A stretch of 64,000 nt of DNA from assembly GCA_037954665.1 (NCBI GenBank), contig JBBMOL010000590.1, forward strand, positions 1 to 64,000, given 5' to 3'. This DNA is from Laguncularia racemosa. Its lineage: Eukaryota > Streptophyta > Magnoliopsida > Myrtales > Combretaceae. Below, piece after piece: positions 58,252 to 64,000 of this stretch (positions are counted from its first letter, which is position 1; every line of letters begins with the position of its first letter). The translations under genes and the position numbers were made by a program. The notes under the pieces were generated by a model that saw only the letters and a list, made by a program, of their open reading frames with translations, was not told where the DNA came from and did no database searches.

Positions 58252-59469
58252 TGATAGGAATCGAAATCCATCAAGAACAATCATTGAGGCGAGAGCCAAA
58301 GGATTTCAAATCTTAGCGATGAGGGTCAATTTTGAGTAAATCGACCATAGAATTATTTATAAATTAACCTCTTTTCTATTATTCTTGTATTGTGTTTTTC
58401 AATAGGCACACTTATTTGGCTTCACAGGGCGATGGATAAACTCGCTAAGACTCAGCTTATGGGTTATCCATGGACCGACCTAAAAACCAAAGATGAGTTG
58501 AACCGATGAATTCCATGGAAGAGCTAGCATCTTCAAGACTAATTTTTATGTATTTGTTATTTAGTTGGACTATTTATGTTGTAATTTCTTTCGAGACACT
58601 TTCATTTTCTTGTACTGTCTTTTAGGACCGGCTACCCTACAAGTGGCATAGTTGTAATTTTGTGAACTTTTTAACCCTAAAGGGAGCAAGTGTAAATACT
58701 TGCTTAAGTAGGGTTTTGAGGAGGCCATTTTTCAGATTTGAACATACACTTTTCGTGAGGATTAGGGTTTTTCCTAATTGTCATTAGACTCTTATCAATT
58801 TCAATCCCAAGAGTTAAAATTGTGACGAGTGCAATACTTAAAATTGTGAGTAATATCAATCTCTTGTTGTTGTGTTTCATTTCATCTCTAGTGAGTCATA
58901 TCTAAGGTTGGATTGAAAGCTTCCTGGTATCATTTGATTACATTTTGTAATCAAGTTGTTATTTCCTAGTTAATTGGTATTGAGCATTTGTTGTTTACTA
59001 TCAATTATACTCAATTTGAACCGTGATTTGCATTCGGTGGAAAGGGGTTCTTAGAGTTGAAAATTTGTTGATCTTGTATATTATTCATGTGGATTTACAT
59101 GTGATTAGGGTTATGTTGGAAGAAATTATCATTGTGGAATTGTAATTGCATCATTAAGTATTCGGGTCTCATTGCATCTTCACTAGGGTTCACGTAATTT
59201 TTACCCTTTTGAACCGGTTTTGCTTTTGAGAGTTGAAGTTGTTCCTTTGGTTCATTTGCATGTGCTTAGACCTTGGTTTTAGGCACATCATAATTTGGTA
59301 TCGGAGCTTATCATTCTTGGATATGCAATCTTCATACATGTTCATATTTGTGGATTTAGAATTATAAAGATTGACGGTTTATGCAATTTTTGAGGACTAG
59401 TTTGATTTCATTGTGTAGTTGGTCTTTTAATTGGGTTTTGTGTGCTTGGGCTTGGTTTTAAGCACATCA
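58252..59469 (+). repeat. 5' LTR of element K
   Basis: TGATAGGAATCG to AGCACATCA. It includes an inner LTR-like end (59290) and TGGTATCGGAGC, i.e. a 179-bp primer-site module (59291-59469). TATA region GCAAGTGTAAATACTTGC at about 58687, one base off the palindrome. Confidence 0.9.
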
Positions 59470-59474
59470 TAATT

Positions 59475-59486
59475 TGGTATCAGAGC
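59475..59486 (+). promoter_or_regulatory. Primer-binding site of element K
   Basis: Perfect TGGTATCAGAGC five bases after the outer LTR end. Confidence 0.9.
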
Positions 59487-61007
59487 TTAAGGTTGTGAGA
59501 AGGGATTGATTACAATTGGAATTCAGAAGTTAGGGAATTGTTGAATAGCACATTGATTTGAATTTGCTTGACGTGAAGCTTGAATTGTCTAATTGTGTTG
59601 TTAAGGAGTTGTAGTTGCTGCTTGTTGTTGTAGACGTAGGGCAATTGTGAATCCTTATCATTTTGTTGTTGACATGAGCTTGGAAGGAAAAGTAAGAAGT
59701 GTATTTCCTAGTGTTTGATTGTGGAATTGGAAATACAATAATTTGTGGTAAAAAGAGTAGTGTGACTTTTGTTGATTTCGAAATTGAGGAGAATATTTTA
59801 CCATTTCCAGATTTGAAGTGTGTGAAAGGATAAGCATCCATTTGAAATTCAAATCCTTCTTTAAGTTTGAAGCAATTCATTAAGTAGCATTGAATAAGTG
59901 TTATTTGAATTTGAATTGTTTTTTTACCATTTGTGGAGAAGGTTGCATTTAGTGGAGTGATTTCAAATTTGAATTTTGTTATTGCCATTGCTTGTGGTTT
60001 ACGGTGTGAATTGGGATTGTGTAGTGACAAGGAAGTGTATACTTTGAAGTATTGTGTGTGTTATATTAGGGAGGTTATGCACCGTGGTTGTTTTTGTATA
60101 GAGTTCTGTTTGTAAAAATTTAGTGAAGTTGTGTCTTTAGTGTGAGTGGCAGTGTGACTTGTTGTGTGTATAAGTGTGTGTGGCGATGAGAATTTGTAGA
60201 AGTTGTGTGGAGTAAGGTGCTGCACATTGAGGTTAAAGTGTGAGAGTGTAATGCATGGATAGTAAACCATGGAGGGGAAGAGTGGTGTTTCAATTGTGAA
60301 ATAGAATTGTGTAGTGTGTGCATTTTCGGAAATTGGAGGAATCACAATTATTATTTTCATATTTCAAATCAGAATTGAAAGTGTACATTAAGAGGTCAAT
60401 TTGAAATCTCAATACACATTAAGTCATAGTTAATTATTTATCTTTTGAATTTGAAAAAGCCTCTTACCATTTGTGGTATATTGCAATTATTGAACTCATT
60501 TTGAATTTGAAATTTGAGTTGCCTTTGTTGTTGAAGTTGCGGTTTGATATTTGTGTGGAAGTGGGGAAAGTACACCGTGGCTTGAAGAGGAGTGTATGTA
60601 ATGTTGTGTTTTTGTAAACTTAGTGAAGGGTGTAAATATTTGGCGTTGATTGTTGTTTGTGTTGTAAAGATAATTGTAGCTAGTAGCGTGAACATTATTG
60701 AACTGTGAGCAAAGGGGAAGTTGTGTGGTGGTGAATGGTGTGTTGTGTATGTGTTTAATTGCTACCAATTGTGTATTTAAGTGGTGAGAAGTCAAGGCAA
60801 GAAAAAGGAAAGTTGAGTAGTAGAATTTGAAATTTAAACAAGTCATTAAAGTGTGAAAGTAATTGAACTAATTACTTAAACACTTGTAGTTGAATTTAAT
60901 TCTATCTACTTGAAAGTAGTTGAGTGTACTTCATTTGTGGCTTGGTTATGTACTTGAGCCATGGAAGTGTGAAGATAATTATTGTGTTGTTGGGTTTGAA
61001 CACAATC
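59487..61007 (+). other. Leader of element K (no gene)
   Basis: About 1.5 kb, TG-rich, with blocks shared with D and L. Near its end an in-frame ATG at 60924 could extend the protease ORF. Confidence 0.65.
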
Positions 61008-61496
61008 ATGTCTAGTGAAACGTTTTATTATGCTAATGTATTGCACCGGATATTAATTACATTTACTACTAAGGATGACAGACAAAGGGAAAACTTGTTC
61101 CATATTTCTTGTAGGGTACAAGGAAATTTATGTGTCCTTATAGTTAATGGTGGTAGTTGTACCAATGTGGTAACAGTGTCATTAGTATCAAAACTAAAAC
61201 TTGCCACTACTCTACATCCTGAACCGTATAAATTGCATTGGCTTAGTGATCAGGAGAGTTTACATGTGACCCTAAGAGCTAAGGTACCTTTCAGTGTAGG
61301 AGATAAATACTATGATGAAATCGAGTGTGATATTCTACCTATGTGTGCGTCTCATATATTGCTTGGCAGGCCTTGGTTATATGACAAGAGGGTCTTATAT
61401 GATGGCTTTAGGAATACTTATGTATTCCAGAAGGAGGGAAAATGTATTATTCCGAATCCGATGTCGCCTTTAGAGGTCCAAAAGGTTCAGCAATAG
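61008..61496 (+). CDS. Gag-less aspartic protease ORF of element K
   Basis: Open for 162 codons from MSSETFYYANVLHRI, or 190 from the ATG at 60924, which adds a stretch with SVKIIIVLLGL. Domains: KDDRQRENLFHISCRVQGNL, active-site loop reading VNGGSCTNVV (Asn where the family has Asp, so probably inactive), PFSVGDKYYDEIECDILPM, ASHILLGRPWLYDKRVLYDGF, EKGKCIIPNPMSP. A TAG stops it; the same region in I goes on to repeats and tail. The start context matches I and L, so the Gag deletion is inherited. Start choice is uncertain. Confidence 0.7.
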   Translation: MSSETFYYANVLHRILITFTTKDDRQRENLFHISCRVQGNLCVLIVNGGSCTNVVTVSLVSKLKLATTLHPEPYKLHWLSDQESLHVTLRAKVPFSVGDKYYDEIECDILPMCASHILLGRPWLYDKRVLYDGFRNTYVFQKEGKCIIPNPMSPLEVQKVQQ

Positions 61497-62029
61497 ATCC
61501 GTAGGCCATCAGAAATTCTTAAGATTCACAACCACATGAACTAACCTTCAACGGGCCACATTGTGCAAAAGCAGACATGCTAACCTTCAGAGATACTAGA
61601 GGCTCATGAGCAGTTGAGTAAACCATTGGAGGATTCTAAGGGCTAGAGTCAAATGAGCCTATCATCAGAGAGCCAGACTGTTCAGAGACAGTTGTGTTCA
61701 CCTTCAGAGATTTTAGAGGGCAGTGAACAGTTGGGCCAACCATTAGAGACTATGAAGATCAGCGCCATACAGATGAGTTAGAAAAGGAGGAAATAATATC
61801 AATGGAATGGGTTGAGATTGGGGAGACCTTAGTGAATAATGGATCATTATTTGTGTTATAGATGAGATACATCCTAGAAATGGATGAGAGAAAACAATCA
61901 CCCCCTATGGTATTTCAGATATTAGGATTCCGCAGTGATACTTCTTCAAGTGGCTTACTAGGAGGAAATAGAGTCTATTGCATTTGATCTGCCAAATTTG
62001 AGGAAAAATCTTTTTGAGGCCCAAGGAGA
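61497..62029 (+). pseudogene. Repeat region and tail of element K
   Basis: 78-bp repeats (QLCSPSEILEGSEQLGQPLE last), a frameshift near 61750, VNNGSLFVL, MDERKQSPPMVFQILGF, a small deletion near 61975 and the tail FDLPNLRKNLFEAQGDD that runs into the LTR to 62183 (IIRARAKGFQILARR). Confidence 0.8.
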
Positions 62030-63272
62030 TGATAAGAATCGAAATCCATCAAGAACTATCATTAGGGCAAGAGCCAAAGGATTTCAAATCTTGGCGAGGA
62101 GGGCCAATTTTGAGCAAATCAACCCCGGAATTATTTATAAATTAGCCTCTTTTCTATTATTCTTGTATTGTGATTTTCAATAGGCACACTTATTTGGCTT
62201 CATAGGGAAATGGACAAACTCGCTAAGACTCAGCTAGTGGGTTATCCATAGACCAACCTAAAAACCGAAAATGAGCTGAACCGACGAATTCCATGGAAGA
62301 GCTAACATCTTCAAGACTAATTTTTATATATTTGTTATTTACTTAGACTATTTATGTTGTAATTTCTTTCGGGACACTTTCATTTGCTTGTAACTGTCTT
62401 TTAGGACTGGCCACCCTAAAAGTGGCATAATTGTAATTTTGTGAACTTTTTAACCCTACAGGAAGCAAGTATAAATACTTGCTTAAGTAAGGTTTTGAGG
62501 AGGCCATTTTTCAGATTTGAATATACATTTTTCGTGAGGATTAGGGTTCTTCCTAATTGTCATTAGACTCTTATCAATTTCAATCCCAAGAGTTGAAATT
62601 GTGGCGAATGCAACACTTGAAATTGTGGCGAATGCAACACTTGAAATTGTGAGTAATATCAATCTCTTGTTGTTGTGTTTCATTTCATCTCTAGTGAGTC
62701 ATATCTAGGGTTAGATTGCAAGCTTTTTGGTATCATTTGATTATATTTTGTAATCAAGTTATTATTTCCTAGTTAAATGGTATTGAGCATTTGTTGTTTA
62801 CTATCAATTATACTCAATTTGAACCGTGATTTGCATTCGGTGGAAAGGGGTTCTTAGAGTTGAAAATTTGTTGATCTTGTATATTATTCATGTGGATTTA
62901 CATGTGATTAGGGTTATGTTGGAAGAAATTATCATTGTGGAATTATAATTGTATCATTAAGTATTCGGATCTCATTGCATCTTCACTAGGGTTCAAGTAA
63001 TTTTTACCCCTTTGAACCGGTTTTGCTTTTGAGAGTTGAAGTTGTTCCTTTAGTTCATTTTCATGTGCTTAGACCATGGTTTTAGGCACATCATAATTTG
63101 GTATCGGAGCTTATCATTCTTAGATATGCAATCTTCATACATGTTCATATTTGTGGATTTAGAATTATAAAGTTTGACGGTTTATGCAATTTTAGAGGAC
63201 TAGTTTGATTTCATTGTGTAATTGGTCTTTCAATTGGGTTTTGTGTGCTTGGGCTTGGTTTTGAGCATATCA
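62030..63272 (+). repeat. 3' LTR of element K
   Basis: 1243 bp, including the primer-site module (63094-63272) and a tandem duplication (about 62595-62645) absent from the 5' LTR. Perfect TATA palindrome at 62465-62482. Ends GAGCATATCA. Confidence 0.9.
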
Positions 63273-63277
63273 AAAGA

Positions 63278-64000
63278 TGATGTGCCTAAAAGGGAATTAA
63301 GCACAATCAAAACAATCCATATGTAAACCTCAAAAGACAAGATCAAATTTGGTTCACAAGAGAGACAATTTACGTGAACCCTACTTGATGGAAGATGAAT
63401 CAAATGATAAAATCAAGGAGATGAAATCCACAAAGATGAAAATTTACAATTGAATCAATTAACCAACTTAAGTTCCAAGAGAATTCCAATTAACAATACA
63501 CAAATTAAAGTCGTGACCCTCCTCACAACAAGGAAAAATTCTATGCCACAAGTGTAAAGACAATTTGATGGTAATAACAAGTGCTAAAACCAATCAATCT
63601 TGTAACATAATGAAATGATTACAAATGTGATCAAAATCTAACCAAGAAATATTCTAATTCAACCCTAGATATTACACACTATAGAAGAAAAGAAATCACA
63701 ACAATTTGAAATTGATATGACTTACAATTTCAAGTGTTGCACTCACCACAATCTCAACTCTTGGGATTGAAATTGATAAGAGGAAATTGGACTAGGGAAA
63801 ACCCTAATCTCTCTCACATAAAGTGAAGGTGTCTAATTTGAAAAATGGCCTTCTCAAACCCTGAAAAATGGCATTCTCAAACCTTACTTTAAGCAAGTAT
63901 TTATACTTACTCCCTTTAGGGTTAGAAAATACACAAAATTACAACTATGCCACTTTTGGGGTGGCCAATCCTAAAACTCAATTACAACCAAATAAAAAGT
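63278..64000 (-). repeat. 5' LTR of element L, cut by window edge
   Basis: Begins on the plus strand TGATGTGCCTAAAAGGG and continues to the window end. TATA region GCAAGTATTTATACTTAC at about 63893. It also carries a small tandem duplication of an AATGGC.TTCTCAAACC text near 63840. Confidence 0.85.

Larger units (their letters stand above)
58252..63272 (+). mobile_element. Element K: protease-tail derivative with primer site inside its LTR
   Basis: 5021-bp complete element: long LTRs (1218 and 1243 bp), AAAGA target duplication, leader, a clean protease ORF and a decayed tail. The LTRs are very similar apart from a 24-25 bp tandem duplication in the 3' copy, so it is among the younger insertions. 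Confidence 0.95.
51850..64000 (+). mobile_element. Element J: protease-tail derivative, incomplete in window
   Basis: 5' LTR, primer site, leader, a decayed Gag-less protease ORF with four 78-bp repeats, tail, and the first 164 bp of the 3' LTR. The 3' LTR is then split by minus element L, which carries K, and the remainder lies beyond the window. Confidence 0.8.
55295..64000 (-). mobile_element. Element L: minus-strand protease derivative, split by K
   Basis: From right to left: 5' LTR (from beyond the window to 63278), K insertion, primer-site array, leader, protease ORF, truncated 3' LTR. An internal deletion removed the repeats, the tail and the U3/TATA part of the 3' LTR. Confidence 0.8.

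Overview
This window is plant nuclear DNA, AT-rich, made almost entirely of nested Ty3/gypsy LTR retrotransposons. I found no host gene, tRNA, rRNA or CRISPR array. The primer sites match the plant initiator tRNA-Met site (TGGTATCAGAGC), the lineages (Athila, Tat, chromovirus) are plant lineages, and stop codons of the TGG-to-TAG/TGA and CAG-to-TAG type suggest methylated repeats. Two families resemble centromeric (CRM-like) chromoviruses: their polyprotein tail, with a GPITRARAK-type CR-like motif, is encoded inside the 3' LTR. A pericentromeric location is therefore likely but not proven.

Layout. 1-17104: an old Athila element on the minus strand (env-like ORF, integrase, RNase H, RT, LTR-like end), hit by element A (4558-8876, TSD TAGTT) and element B (10980-16322, TSD CATCA). 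17117-29705: scrambled family-A remnants: M (LTR 17447-19498 carrying a minus solo LTR), D (minus, 19499-21619), host F (21620-22226 and 28254-29705), and E (22227-28248) inserted in F. 29706-30450: LTR piece of another chromovirus. 30451-50764: G, the only copy with RT, RNase H and integrase remains. It is split by a solo LTR (31125-32680), by H (32966-42247, which contains minus element I, 37079-41170) and by C in its 3' LTR (44997-50495, minus). 50765-51849: minus-strand Tat-lineage coding fragment. 51850-64000: J, whose 3' LTR is split by minus element L, which is split by K (58252-63272). Nesting reaches four levels (Tat > G > H > I and Tat > J > L > K).

How the parts work together. Family A (LTR TGATAGGAATC or TGATGGGAA ... 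CACATCA, about 1.0-1.2 kb) has one degraded pol-bearing member, G, and at least three deletion lineages that kept LTRs and leader: Gag-tail (A), Gag-protease-tail (E, H, M) and protease-tail (F, I, J, K). L also has a protease ORF, but its 3' end is deleted. Family B (B and C) is a further type: Gag-protease-integrase with most of RT and all of RNase H removed in frame. Copies of each type share deletion junctions, so each deletion arose once and was then mobilised, presumably in trans.

The most unusual structures are: tandem modules carrying extra tRNA primer sites at the LTR/leader border, which sometimes become part of the LTR; a TATA box inside a perfect palindrome in many LTRs; a 78-bp coding minisatellite; and TACACGG/CCGTGTA arrays shared by unrelated LTRs. 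All boundaries and comparisons were made by eye.
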